Origin: Acetobacteraceae bacterium AT-5844
GTDB taxonomy: Bacteria > Pseudomonadota > Alphaproteobacteria > Acetobacterales > Acetobacteraceae
Assembly (NCBI GenBank): GCA_000245075.1
Contig: JH600023.1
Span: 1-34,184 of the forward strand
Direction of reading: 5' to 3'
Length of the DNA: 34,184 nucleotides
Positions 8,908 through 16,772 of this stretch are shown piece after piece. Below the pieces are notes generated by a model. That model was not told where the DNA came from and did no database searches. It worked only from the letters and a program-made list of their open reading frames with translations. The position numbers and the translations under genes were made by a program. How positions within the stretch are numbered: the first letter of the stretch is position 1; each line of letters starts with the position of its first letter.

Positions 8908-10155
8908 CTAGCGCTGAGGCTGGTCCCTGCCACGCCCCGGCATGCCCACCGCGATCGCCAGCGCCAGCGCGGCCGCGCAGAGCCACCAGTTCTGCCACGC
9001 CCCAAAGCTCGCGAAGAAGGTCACGAAGCCGGAGGCCAGCGCGCCCGCGGCCGCTGCGGGAGTACCCGCGCGCCCTGCACCCAGCGCCAGCAACAGCAGC
9101 CCCAGCGCGGCGAGCGCACTGCCCACCCATCCCAGCTCCAGCCGGATTTGCAGCGGCCCGTTATGCGGATGCAGCGGCAGCATGCGCAGGTGCGGCTGAG
9201 CGAACCAATGCAGCAGGTCCGGCCGCGTCACGCCGAGCCGCGCAAGGCGGTCCGTGCCGGGATGTTCCTCCCCGCCCGGGACGATGCGAGAGGATTCCAT
9301 GCCCCATCCGGTCAGCGGCTTCTCCGCCGCCCGCTCCAGCGCGAAATCCCAGATCACCAGCCGGTGGATGGCCGAAGGCGGCAGGCGCTCGACCTGCGGG
9401 CTAATGGCGGTGGTTAGCGGGCCAAGCAGCAGCGGTGTCGCCAGCATGCCCAAGGCCAGCAGCACGGCGAGGGGGCGTGTCAGGCAGCGATGCCAGGCCA
9501 CCAGCGCGGCCACCGCGAGCCCGGCCAGGGCGGCGAGCTTGGCGGTATCTCCCGGCAGGATGATGATCAGGATGGCCCCGAAGATCATGGCGCCGATACG
9601 CGCCTTGCCTGGCAGCCAGGCACCTGCGGCCAGCGGCAGGAACAGCGCCATGACGGAGGCGGCGGGCTTCAGCCCGAAGGCCAGGTTGGGCGGCGCGACA
9701 TCCAGCCCGCGCACCCCGGCGCGGATGGCATTGCCGGTCAGGTGATCGATCAGCGCCACCGCCAGCCCGATCGCCAGCCCAATGACCACGGCGTGTCCGA
9801 GGCGACGACGCTGGGTCAGATCGTCGCGCCGCACGGCTTCGGCGGCGGCCCCTGCCAGCAGCACCATGCCCACCAGTACCAGCCCTTCGGAGAGTGAGCG
9901 GCGCGGGTCGATCGCCCAAAGCGCCGAGAGCGCACCCCATCCGCCGAGCGCCAGCCCGGCCCAGAGCGCCGGCCCGCGCGGCCAGGGCCACCCGCCCTGG
10001 CGCCAGCGCGCGAGCAGGATGCAGGCCACCAGCGCCACCAGCCCGATCGGCGTCATGGCCTTGGACTGAAGAACGGCGGCAAACGGCGCCACGATGGCAC
10101 CGGCCGCCAGGGGCAGGCTGGGCGCGCGCCAGTCGATAGGGTTGGGCTGGGTCAT
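8908..10155 (-). CDS. O-antigen ligase / Wzy_C family membrane protein
   Basis: A 415-residue polytopic inner-membrane protein with about ten hydrophobic segments. A large periplasmic loop (about residues 255-330) contains TGWGMESSRIVPGG and ends in PLHPHNGPLQIRLELGWVG. The HNGPLQ..LELG motif is the hallmark of the O-antigen ligase/polymerase family, which transfers lipid-linked glycans to acceptors such as lipid A-core. No glycosyltransferase or export genes are adjacent, so the exact role (O-antigen ligase, polymerase or exopolysaccharide protein) is open. The ATG start at 10155 lacks a strong ribosome binding site. The gene is divergent from the UPF0314 gene, with about 125 bp between them. 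Confidence 0.82.
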   Translation of the reverse strand: MTQPNPIDWRAPSLPLAAGAIVAPFAAVLQSKAMTPIGLVALVACILLARWRQGGWPWPRGPALWAGLALGGWGALSALWAIDPRRSLSEGLVLVGMVLLAGAAAEAVRRDDLTQRRRLGHAVVIGLAIGLAVALIDHLTGNAIRAGVRGLDVAPPNLAFGLKPAASVMALFLPLAAGAWLPGKARIGAMIFGAILIIILPGDTAKLAALAGLAVAALVAWHRCLTRPLAVLLALGMLATPLLLGPLTTAISPQVERLPPSAIHRLVIWDFALERAAEKPLTGWGMESSRIVPGGEEHPGTDRLARLGVTRPDLLHWFAQPHLRMLPLHPHNGPLQIRLELGWVGSALAALGLLLLALGAGRAGTPAAAAGALASGFVTFFASFGAWQNWWLCAAALALAIAVGMPGRGRDQPQR

Positions 10156-10280
10156 GCGGTCTTGGGGCCTCGGCCAGTTGGCACCCCTCTACGGCAGATT
10201 GATCGCCGCCGGAACCGTGGGCGGCTTGTGGCCAGGGCGAGAGCAGGACATAGCCTGGGCATGTAACCGGGAGCGTGTCC

Positions 10281-10865
10281 ATGTTGATGTCAGAGGCGGA
10301 AGCAAGGCGGAAGGAATGGCTTTGGGCGTCGCTGATCATCCTGGCGATGCTGGCGGGGATGGCGGCTATCCAATTGGCCATGGGCCGCGTGCCCATCTGC
10401 ACCTGCGGCACCGTCAAGCTGTGGCATGGCGAGGTGAACAGCGCCGAGAATTCGCAGCAGCTGATGGACTGGTACACCCTGTCCCATGTCATCCACGGCC
10501 TGCTGTTCTATGGCGCCACCCGGGTCCTGTTCCCACGGCGAGGCCTGCCTTTCCGTGCCGTGATTGCCACGGTCATCGAGGTGGCATGGGAGATCGTTGA
10601 GAACAGCCCGCTCATCATCAACCGCTACCGCGAGGCCACCATCGCCCTCGGCTATACTGGCGACAGCGTGGTGAACTCGGTGGCCGACGTCGTGGCCATG
10701 CTGGTGGGCTTCGCGCTGGCGGCCCGGCTGCCGGTCTGGCTGTCCGTGGTGCTGGGCATCGCCATGGAACTGGTGGCGCTGGCGGTGATCCGGGACAACC
10801 TAACGCTCAACGTGCTGATGCTGGTCTGGCCTCTGGATTCGGTGCGGAACTGGCAGGCGGGCTGA
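10281..10865 (+). CDS. UPF0314/DUF2585 family membrane protein
   Basis: A 194-residue protein with four or so hydrophobic segments. The block MGRVPICTCGTVKLWHGEVN, followed by NSQQLMDWYTLSHVIHG, identifies the alphaproteobacterial UPF0314 (DUF2585) family. Conserved acidic and His residues in and beside the membrane segments (SHVIHG, EVAWEIVENSPLIINRYRE) look functional, but no role is established. ATG 10281 is chosen because GGGAG at 10269-10273 is 7 bases upstream. A GTG at 10275 is also in frame. The protein ends about 42 bases before the molybdoenzyme gene and may be co-transcribed with it. Confidence 0.88.
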   Translation: MLMSEAEARRKEWLWASLIILAMLAGMAAIQLAMGRVPICTCGTVKLWHGEVNSAENSQQLMDWYTLSHVIHGLLFYGATRVLFPRRGLPFRAVIATVIEVAWEIVENSPLIINRYREATIALGYTGDSVVNSVADVVAMLVGFALAARLPVWLSVVLGIAMELVALAVIRDNLTLNVLMLVWPLDSVRNWQAG

Positions 10866-10907
10866 ATTCGCCCTAAATCTCGGCCTTCGACTTCCAGGAT
10901 GTCCGCC

Positions 10908-13211
10908 ATGGCCGAGATCAAGCCGCATTCCGCCCATTGGGGCGCCTTCGATGCCGTGGTGGAGAATGGCCGCGTTACCGGGGTGCGCCCCTTCGCGCTG
11001 GACCCTTTCCCCGGCTCGCTCATCCAGTCCGTGCCCGACGCCGTGCATTCCAAGGTCCGCATTGACCGGCCTTATATCCGCGCCGGCTGGCTGAAGGGCG
11101 AGCGGCGCGGCTCCGTGCGCGGTGGCGATGCCTTCGTCCCCGTTTCCTGGGACAAGGTGACGCGCCTGCTGGCGGAGGAGACGCTGCGTATCCGCGCGGA
11201 GCATGGCCACGCCTCCATCATGGGCGGCTCCTATGGCTGGTCCTCCGCCGGGCGCTTTCATCATGCGCGTAGCCAGCTGCAGCGCTTCCTGGGCCTGGGT
11301 GGCGGTTACACCACGCAGGTTACGAACTATTCCTACGGCGCCGGCATGACGCTGATGCCGCATATCGTCGGCACGAACGACATTATGCAGGGCCCGGTGA
11401 CGGATTGGGCCAGCATCGCCAAGCACACCCGTCTGATGGTCTGTCTCGGCGGGCTGCCGCTGAAGAATGCGCTGGTCACGGCGGGCGGCGCGGGTGCCCA
11501 TGAATACGTGCCCTGGCTGAGGCAGGTGGCGGCGGCGGGTGTCCGATTCGTCAACATCTCGCCCTTCCGTGGCGACACGCCGGATTTCATCAACGCGGAA
11601 TGGATCCCCATCCGCCCCAACACCGATACGGCGCTGATCCTGGCGATGGCGCATGTCATTCTCAGGGCGGGGAAGGAGGACAGGGCGTTCCTGGCCACCC
11701 GCTGCGTGGGGTGGGACAAGCTGCGCCCGTATATCCTCGGCGAAACGGATGGCGTGCCGAAGACGCCTGAGTGGGCTTCGCCGATCACCGAAATTCCGGC
11801 CGAGACGATCCGCCAGCTGGCGCTGGACGCCGCCGGCATGCCGACGATGCTGACCGCCACCTGGTCCATCCAGCGGGCGGAGCATGGGGAGCAGCCCTGG
11901 TGGGCGCTGGTGGCGCTCGCCGCCATGCTGGGTGGCATCGGGCAGCCGGGCAGGGGTGTCGCCTTCGGCTATGGCAGCCTGAATGGCATGGGCACGCCGC
12001 GCTGGGAGCTGCCTTCGGTGTCCATGCCGGCGACCCGCAACCCCGGGGGCGTCGCCATCCCCGTCGCGCGCGTGACGGAGCTGTTCGAGCGGCCCGGCGA
12101 GATTTTGCAGTATAACGGCCGCGACATCGTGCTGCCGGATATCCGCATGATCTGGTGGGCGGGTGGTAACCCATTCCATCACCACCAGGACCTGAACCGC
12201 ATGTTGCAGGGCTGGTGCCGCGCGGACACCATCGTGGTGCAGGAGCCCTGGTGGACCTCGCCCGCCCGCCATGCCGATATCGTGCTGCCGGCGACGACCA
12301 CGCTGGAGCGGAACGACATCGGCTCCTCCTCCCGCGACCGTTTCGTCCGCGCCATGCACCAGGCCATCGCGCCCGTCGGCCAGGCCCGCAACGACCATGA
12401 CATCCTGGCCGACCTCGCCGAGGCCTGCGGCTTCCGCGACCGCTTCACCGAGCAGCGCGACGAGAATGCGTGGCTACGCCACCTCTACGAGCGCTGGCGC
12501 AATGCCTGCGCCCGCATGGGCTTCGAGGCACCGGATTTCGACCGCTTCTGGGCTGAGGGGCATATCGAGGTGCCGCGTCCTGACGAGGATTTCGTCCTGT
12601 TCGGCGATTTCGCGAAGGACCCCGAGGCGCATCCGCTGAACACGCCCTCCGGCAAGGTGGAGTTGTACTCCGAGACCATCGCCGGCTTCGGCTACGAGGA
12701 AATCGGCGGCCACCCGGCATGGAAGGAGCCGCGCGAGTATCTCGGCGGCGATATGGCCGCGCGCTTCCCGCTGCATCTGCTCTCCTACCAGCCGGAGACG
12801 CGGCTGCACGGCCAGCTGGACCAGGGCCGCGTGGCCGCCGCCAGCAAGATCAAGGGCCGCGAGCCGATGCGGATGCATCCGCGGGATGCCGCCGCGCGTG
12901 GTTTGCGCGATGGCGATGTGGTGCGTGTCTTCAACGACCGTGGCGCCACGCTGGCCGGGCTGAGGGTCACGGACAGCATTCGCCCGGGTGTGGTCGCCAT
13001 GGCGACAGGCGCGTGGTGGGACCCGGCTGAAGGCGGGCTGGACCGCCATGGCAACCCCAACGTGCTGACGCAGGATGTTGGTACCTCGCGTCTCGGCCAG
13101 GGCTGCGCGGCGCAGTCCTGCCTCGTGCAGGTGGAGGCGTTTACCCATAGCCTGCCTGCCGTCGCGGTCACTGAGCCACCGGCGATGCTGGACGCCGAAC
13201 CGGCGGCCTGA
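10908..13211 (+). CDS. Molybdopterin oxidoreductase, DMSO/biotin sulfoxide reductase type
   Basis: A 767-residue bis-MGD enzyme of the BisC/TorA/DMSO reductase branch, which reduces S- or N-oxides. Family features are HWGAFDAVVENGRV at the N-terminus, SYGW (108-111), and S142 in NYSYGAG, 31 residues after the Trp, which is the spacing of the Mo-ligating Ser in Rhodobacter DMSO reductase. WWAGGNPFHHHQDLNR and the C-terminal cofactor-binding domain are also present. There is no twin-arginine signal and no N-terminal Fe-S cysteine motif, so a cytosolic BisC-like role (biotin or methionine sulfoxide) is more likely than respiration. ATG 10908 is preferred because AGGA lies 8 bases upstream; ATG 10899 is also in frame. 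No partner subunit is adjacent. Confidence 0.88.
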   Translation: MAEIKPHSAHWGAFDAVVENGRVTGVRPFALDPFPGSLIQSVPDAVHSKVRIDRPYIRAGWLKGERRGSVRGGDAFVPVSWDKVTRLLAEETLRIRAEHGHASIMGGSYGWSSAGRFHHARSQLQRFLGLGGGYTTQVTNYSYGAGMTLMPHIVGTNDIMQGPVTDWASIAKHTRLMVCLGGLPLKNALVTAGGAGAHEYVPWLRQVAAAGVRFVNISPFRGDTPDFINAEWIPIRPNTDTALILAMAHVILRAGKEDRAFLATRCVGWDKLRPYILGETDGVPKTPEWASPITEIPAETIRQLALDAAGMPTMLTATWSIQRAEHGEQPWWALVALAAMLGGIGQPGRGVAFGYGSLNGMGTPRWELPSVSMPATRNPGGVAIPVARVTELFERPGEILQYNGRDIVLPDIRMIWWAGGNPFHHHQDLNRMLQGWCRADTIVVQEPWWTSPARHADIVLPATTTLERNDIGSSSRDRFVRAMHQAIAPVGQARNDHDILADLAEACGFRDRFTEQRDENAWLRHLYERWRNACARMGFEAPDFDRFWAEGHIEVPRPDEDFVLFGDFAKDPEAHPLNTPSGKVELYSETIAGFGYEEIGGHPAWKEPREYLGGDMAARFPLHLLSYQPETRLHGQLDQGRVAAASKIKGREPMRMHPRDAAARGLRDGDVVRVFNDRGATLAGLRVTDSIRPGVVAMATGAWWDPAEGGLDRHGNPNVLTQDVGTSRLGQGCAAQSCLVQVEAFTHSLPAVAVTEPPAMLDAEPAA

Positions 13212-13216
13212 GGCAG

Positions 13217-13579
13217 CTAACCCCGGCCGGAGGAGACATCCTCCTCCGGCACCAGCGCGGCCAGCCGGCGTGGCGCGACGAGGCGATAGCTCCGCCGCAC
13301 GAGCGCGGCGACTTCATCCCAATCCGTCGCGGCATTGAGCCGGATGCCGACCCAGCCCTTGGGGCCGACATAAGGCGGGGCGAAGAACCGCTCCGGCGCG
13401 GCTGCGATGAGCACGGCCTGGCTGCCGCGTGGCGCCTTCACCCAGACCGCCGGCCCCTCGCGCCCCGGCGCCATGGCGAAGATCTTGTCACGGATGCGGA
13501 AGGTGGGCGCATCCCAGGTGGTGCGCTCCTCGGCTTCCGGCAGGGCGAGGCACGTCTTTCGCAAACGGTGCAAAGCCAT
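13217..13579 (-). CDS. MmcQ/YjbR family protein
   Basis: A 120-residue protein of the MmcQ/YjbR fold, related to the C-terminal DNA-binding domain of some regulators. Recognition rests on LPEAEERTTWDAPTFRIRDKIFAM, then VWVKAPRG, then PYVGPKGWVGIRLNAATDWDEVAALVRRSYRLVAPRRL, the usual order of family motifs. The molecular role is unclear. ATG 13579 is chosen because AAGGAGAGAGGA lies directly upstream; longer in-frame starts lack a site. The gene is divergent from the kinase gene at 13676 and convergent with the molybdoenzyme gene, whose terminator lies in its last codons. Confidence 0.85.
   Translation of the reverse strand: MALHRLRKTCLALPEAEERTTWDAPTFRIRDKIFAMAPGREGPAVWVKAPRGSQAVLIAAAPERFFAPPYVGPKGWVGIRLNAATDWDEVAALVRRSYRLVAPRRLAALVPEEDVSSGRG
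13226..13250. terminator. Hairpin terminator overlapping the 3' end of the convergent gene
   Basis: GCCGGAGGAG (13226-13235) pairs perfectly with CTCCTCCGGC (13241-13250) around a 5-base loop. It lies 14 bases after the molybdoenzyme stop but inside the last codons of the minus-strand MmcQ/YjbR gene, where it encodes PEEDVSSG. Confidence 0.65.
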
Positions 13580-13675
13580 ATCCTCTCTCCTTGATGCGTC
13601 GGCCGGTATTGCGCGCGGAGTCATGCGCCCCGAGAGTGACGTAGCTTCGATTGCTTGCAAGGACGATTATCGCCG

Positions 13676-14725
13676 ATGTGCGCCGCACCTTCAGTGGAAC
13701 AATTGGGAGAAGTCCTGGACGCGCCGCCCCCGCCCGCCTCGGCGGACGACGCCGTCGCCCTGGCGCGGGAGCATTTCGGCCTGGAGGCGGTCGCGAAGCC
13801 GCTGACCGGAGAGCGGGACCGCAACTTCCATCTGCGCGCCACCGATGGCGGCGAATACGTGCTGAAGGTTGTCCATCCGGCCGAAGACCCGGCGGTGACG
13901 GATTTTCAGGGGCAGGCCCTGCTGCATCTGGAACAGACGGACGCAAGCCTGCCAGTGCCGAGGGCCCGCCATCCTCTCGCGGTGCGGTGGGAGGTACCCG
14001 GGCAGCCATCCCGGCTGGTGCGCGTCTATTCCTGGCTGCCAGGGCGGCCGTTGCATCTGGCGGCACCCAGCCCCGCACAGCGCCACGCGCTCGGCACGCT
14101 GCTGGCGCAACTGGGGCTGGCGCTTCGTGGCTTCAGCCATCCGGCGCAGAACCATGTACTGCTGTGGGATATCCAGCACGCGGCCCGCGTCCGCCCTCTG
14201 CTCGCGCATCTGGAGGATCCCGCCCAGCGCGCGGTGCCGGAGCGGTTGCTGGATGTGTTCGAGCAGCAGGCCGTGCCCGTCATGCAAGGCCTGCGCAAGC
14301 AGGTTATCCACAACGACTTCAACCCGCACAACGTGTTGGCCGACGCGGTGAACGACGCCCGCATCGCCGGCGTGATCGATTTCGGCGACATGGTCTACGC
14401 GCCGCTGGTGCAGGATCTCGCCACGGCCTGCGCCTATCAGGTCCAGCCGGACGGGCACCCTCTGGATGGGCCCGCGGATGTCGCCGCCGCCTTCAACGCC
14501 GTCTGCCCGTTGCAACCGGCGGAGCTGGACATTCTGTTCGACCTGCTGGCGGTGCGCGCTGTCATCAGCGTCGCCATCAGCGGGTGGAGGGCGAAGAAGC
14601 AGCCCGAGAACGCCCCTTATATCCTGCGGAATTATCCGCGCGCCTGGGCCGGGATGGAGCGCCTCGCCGCCATTCCGCGCGATGAGGCGCGCGCCATTTT
14701 CCACGCTGCCTGCTCAAGGAGCTGA
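13676..14725 (+). CDS. APH-family small-molecule kinase (hydroxylysine kinase-like)
   Basis: A 349-residue kinase of the aminoglycoside phosphotransferase/choline kinase fold. It has a lysine strand EYVLKVVHP in the N-lobe, the catalytic loop VIHNDFNPHNVL with D214, and the metal-binding GVIDFGDM with D235. APH proteins phosphorylate many amino alcohols and sugars. The nearest-looking relatives in layout are hydroxylysine/homoserine kinase-like proteins. The next gene, a phospho-lyase-like PLP enzyme, overlaps its stop, which suggests the kinase makes that enzyme's O-phospho-amine substrate. True antibiotic resistance is unlikely in this context. ATG 13676 follows AAGGAC by about 10 bases; an in-frame TTG at 13655 is less likely. 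Confidence 0.82.
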   Translation: MCAAPSVEQLGEVLDAPPPPASADDAVALAREHFGLEAVAKPLTGERDRNFHLRATDGGEYVLKVVHPAEDPAVTDFQGQALLHLEQTDASLPVPRARHPLAVRWEVPGQPSRLVRVYSWLPGRPLHLAAPSPAQRHALGTLLAQLGLALRGFSHPAQNHVLLWDIQHAARVRPLLAHLEDPAQRAVPERLLDVFEQQAVPVMQGLRKQVIHNDFNPHNVLADAVNDARIAGVIDFGDMVYAPLVQDLATACAYQVQPDGHPLDGPADVAAAFNAVCPLQPAELDILFDLLAVRAVISVAISGWRAKKQPENAPYILRNYPRAWAGMERLAAIPRDEARAIFHAACSRS

Positions 14726-16050
14726 TGACCGTGACGATGATCAATGCCTTCGATGCCAAGGCCACCAATGGCATCGCCCCGCGCGAGCAGGCGCTGATCG
14801 AGCGGCGGCAAAAGCTGCTGGGGCCGGCCTACCGGCTGTTCTACGCCAACCCCGTGCATGTGGTGCGCGGGGAGGGGGTGTGGCTCTACGACCCCGATGG
14901 CAATGCCTATCTTGATGTCTACAACAACGTCGCCAGTGTCGGGCACTGCCACCCGCATGTGGTGGCGGCGCTGTCGAAGCAGGCGGCGACGCTCAACACC
15001 CACACCCGCTACATCAACGACATCATTCTCGATTACGCCGACAAGCTCCTGGGATATTTCCCGCCCGAGCTGTCGCATGTGATGTTCACCTGCACGGGCA
15101 GCGAGGCCAATGACCTCGCCTACCGTGTCGCGCGCAGCTACACCGGCGGCACGGGCTTCATCGTCACCCAGCTCGCCTATCACGGCGTGACGGTAGCGAT
15201 TTCCGAGATGTCACCGTCTCTCGGTGACGGCATCCAGCTCGGCCCCAACGTCCGCACGATTCCGGCGCCGGATCTGTATCACGCCAATGGCCAGGATGTC
15301 GGCGAGGCATTCGCTGCCGCCGTGCGCGCAGCCATCGCCGACATGCAGAAGGCCGGCATCAAGCCCGCCGCGCTGCTCGTCGATACGATTTTCTCCAGCG
15401 ATGGCGTGTTCTCCGACCCGCCGGGCTTCCTCGCCCCGGCCGTCGCAGCCATCCGGGAGGCGGGCGGCCTGTTCATCGCGGATGAGGTGCAGCCAGGCTT
15501 TGGGCGGACGGGCGAGGGGATGTGGGGCTTCATGCGCCACGGCGTTGTCCCGGACATGGTGACGATGGGTAAGCCCATGGGCAACGGCCACCCGATCGCC
15601 GGCATGGTGGCGAAGCCTGAAATCCTGCAGCGCTTCGGTGAGCGCACCCGCTACTTCAACACCTTCGGCGGCAATCCTGTGTCCTGCGCTGTCGGCCAGG
15701 CGGTGCTGGAAGTCATCGAGAACGAGAACATCATCGCCAATGCGAGGGATGTGGGTGCCTATCTGCAAAACGGCCTGCGTGACCTGGCGAAGCGCCACGA
15801 GGTCATTGGCGATGTTCGCGGCGCGGGCCTCTTTGTGGGCGTCGAACTGGTCAAGGACCGCGAGACCAAGGCGCCCGATGGCGAGCGGACCGCGAAGCTG
15901 GTGAACGCGCTGCGGGAACGCCGCGTGTTGATCAGTGCCGCCGGTCCCCACGCCAACGTCCTGAAGATCCGCCCGCCGCTGGTGTTCCAGCGCGAGCATG
16001 CCGACCGCTTCCTGGAAGCGGCGGACGCAGCCCTGGCCGAAATCGGCTGA
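14725..16050 (+). CDS. Class III PLP enzyme, probable O-phospho-amine phospho-lyase
   Basis: A 441-residue fold-type I PLP protein annotated by homology as class III aminotransferase. It has the cofactor-binding FTCTGSEANDLA, VDTIFSSDGVF, FIADEVQPGFGRTG and the Schiff-base lysine K283 in TMGKPMGNGHPIAGM. That last motif, with NTFGGNPVSCA after it, is characteristic of the ethanolamine-phosphate and 5-phosphohydroxylysine phospho-lyase group. These enzymes eliminate phosphate and ammonia to give an aldehyde. The start overlaps the kinase stop (TGATG) and AAGGAGC precedes it. The pair therefore likely degrades a hydroxy-amine by phosphorylation and elimination. Ordinary transamination remains possible. 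Confidence 0.83.
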   Translation: MTVTMINAFDAKATNGIAPREQALIERRQKLLGPAYRLFYANPVHVVRGEGVWLYDPDGNAYLDVYNNVASVGHCHPHVVAALSKQAATLNTHTRYINDIILDYADKLLGYFPPELSHVMFTCTGSEANDLAYRVARSYTGGTGFIVTQLAYHGVTVAISEMSPSLGDGIQLGPNVRTIPAPDLYHANGQDVGEAFAAAVRAAIADMQKAGIKPAALLVDTIFSSDGVFSDPPGFLAPAVAAIREAGGLFIADEVQPGFGRTGEGMWGFMRHGVVPDMVTMGKPMGNGHPIAGMVAKPEILQRFGERTRYFNTFGGNPVSCAVGQAVLEVIENENIIANARDVGAYLQNGLRDLAKRHEVIGDVRGAGLFVGVELVKDRETKAPDGERTAKLVNALRERRVLISAAGPHANVLKIRPPLVFQREHADRFLEAADAALAEIG

Positions 16051-16058
16051 ACATCGAA

Positions 16059-16078
16059 CCGGGGGCCGCCGCCCCCGG
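16059..16078 (+). terminator. Hairpin terminator after the kinase/lyase pair
   Basis: CCGGGGGC (16059-16066) pairs perfectly with GCCCCCGG (16071-16078) around the loop CGCC, 8 bases after the stop codon. The all-GC stem is strong; the downstream ATTCC is only slightly T-rich. Confidence 0.7.
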
Positions 16079-16193
16079 CCATTCCTGGCGCTGCTCAGGT
16101 GAGAACGGCACCATCATCACACAATCGAGAGGAGAACATAACGGGGCCAACTGATGCTTGACGTTAATGTTCCTTTTATGTTCACGTCTGCCT

Positions 16194-16424
16194 ATGCCGC
16201 AGACACAAGCCTTCCCCCTCGCTTCTCCCCCGCTGCGGCAGCGGCCGCACTGGCCGGCCCGCGCATCCTGGCAGGTTGCGCGGGCCACCCCCCTCCGCCG
16301 GCTCCGGCGGGCGCTCTGGAATTTCCAGGTCCATCCACTGATCCGTGAGGGGATGGTGGGCGGCATTCTGGGCATTGGCGGTGGCTGGCTGGTGGCCTGG
16401 GCCGCCTTATGGCTGACCTCGTGA
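16194..16424 (+). CDS. Possible small membrane protein
   Basis: A 76-codon frame whose product has an arginine-rich, Pro-rich N-terminal part and ends with one convincing hydrophobic helix (GMVGGILGIGGGWLVAWAALWL). I recognise no family. Alternative in-frame starts are TTG 16158 and ATG 16167; none has a clear ribosome binding site. It fills part of the 457-bp space between the kinase/lyase terminator and the secreted-peptide gene. The helix looks protein-like, but the first half could be chance coding in GC-rich DNA. Confidence 0.33.
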   Translation: MPQTQAFPLASPPLRQRPHWPARASWQVARATPLRRLRRALWNFQVHPLIREGMVGGILGIGGGWLVAWAALWLTS

Positions 16425-16480
16425 GTGTGGCGTCTTCATCATATTTAACCCAAACCCTGGCCATATTGCCCTGGTTACGT

Positions 16481-16492
16481 CCAAGTACTTGG
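16481..16492. promoter_or_regulatory. Perfect 12-bp palindrome before the secreted-peptide gene
   Basis: CCAAGTACTTGG lies 3 bases before the AAGGAG ribosome binding site of the TTG-started gene at 16508. It could be an operator or a small mRNA hairpin. Two CCCTGG copies lie just upstream. Function is inferred from position only. Confidence 0.3.
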
Positions 16493-16507
16493 AGCAAGGA
16501 GCCAGCT

Positions 16508-16723
16508 TTGCTGAGACGTCGACTACTATTCAATCTGGCCGCTGCATTGGGGCTGACTGCCGCTGCAACGGTGGCGACAAGCACGGAGGCCGAGGCGCAT
16601 CCGGGCCCGCCCCATCGGCACCACCGCCATCGCCGCTGGCGCCGGCCGCCGCCGCCACCCCCGCCGCGCTACCGCAGGCTGCGGCACCCGCCACCACCGC
16701 CCCCGCGCCGGCGTTACTGGTAA
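16508..16723 (+). CDS. Secreted Pro/Arg/His-rich cationic peptide, uncharacterised
   Basis: A 71-residue product begins at TTG 16508, with a textbook AAGGAG at 16496-16501 (6-base spacing). The first 30 residues form a Sec signal peptide: LLRRRLLFN, a hydrophobic core, then STEAEA with a likely cut before HPGPP. The predicted mature 41 residues contain 13 Arg, 16 Pro and 6 His, no acidic residue and no Cys, arranged as basic/aromatic blocks around runs of seven and six prolines, ending RRRYW. It might bind the outer membrane, nucleic acid or metal, or act as an antimicrobial. None is shown. An in-frame ATG at 16409 gives a longer protein without a signal-like start. A strong terminator follows, so it is probably a single-gene unit. 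Confidence 0.62.
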   Translation: MLRRRLLFNLAAALGLTAAATVATSTEAEAHPGPPHRHHRHRRWRRPPPPPPPRYRRLRHPPPPPPRRRYW

Positions 16724-16736
16724 CGGAGCGCAAGTG

Positions 16737-16764
16737 ACGCCTTTGGCACAGCTGCCAAAGGCGT
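16737..16764. terminator. Strong intrinsic terminator between convergent units
   Basis: A 12-bp perfect stem, ACGCCTTTGGCA (16737-16748) with 16753-16764, closes on loop CAGC and is followed on the plus strand by TCTGCTTTTC. It ends the secreted-peptide gene and lies 9 bases beyond the livF stop on the other strand, so it may serve both. It is the clearest factor-independent terminator in the window. Confidence 0.85.
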
Positions 16765-16772
16765 TCTGCTTT

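Noticed and set aside
13676-14725. Aminoglycoside resistance gene
   Set aside because: The APH fold alone does not imply resistance. Overlap with a phospho-lyase-like gene favours metabolism of an amino alcohol.
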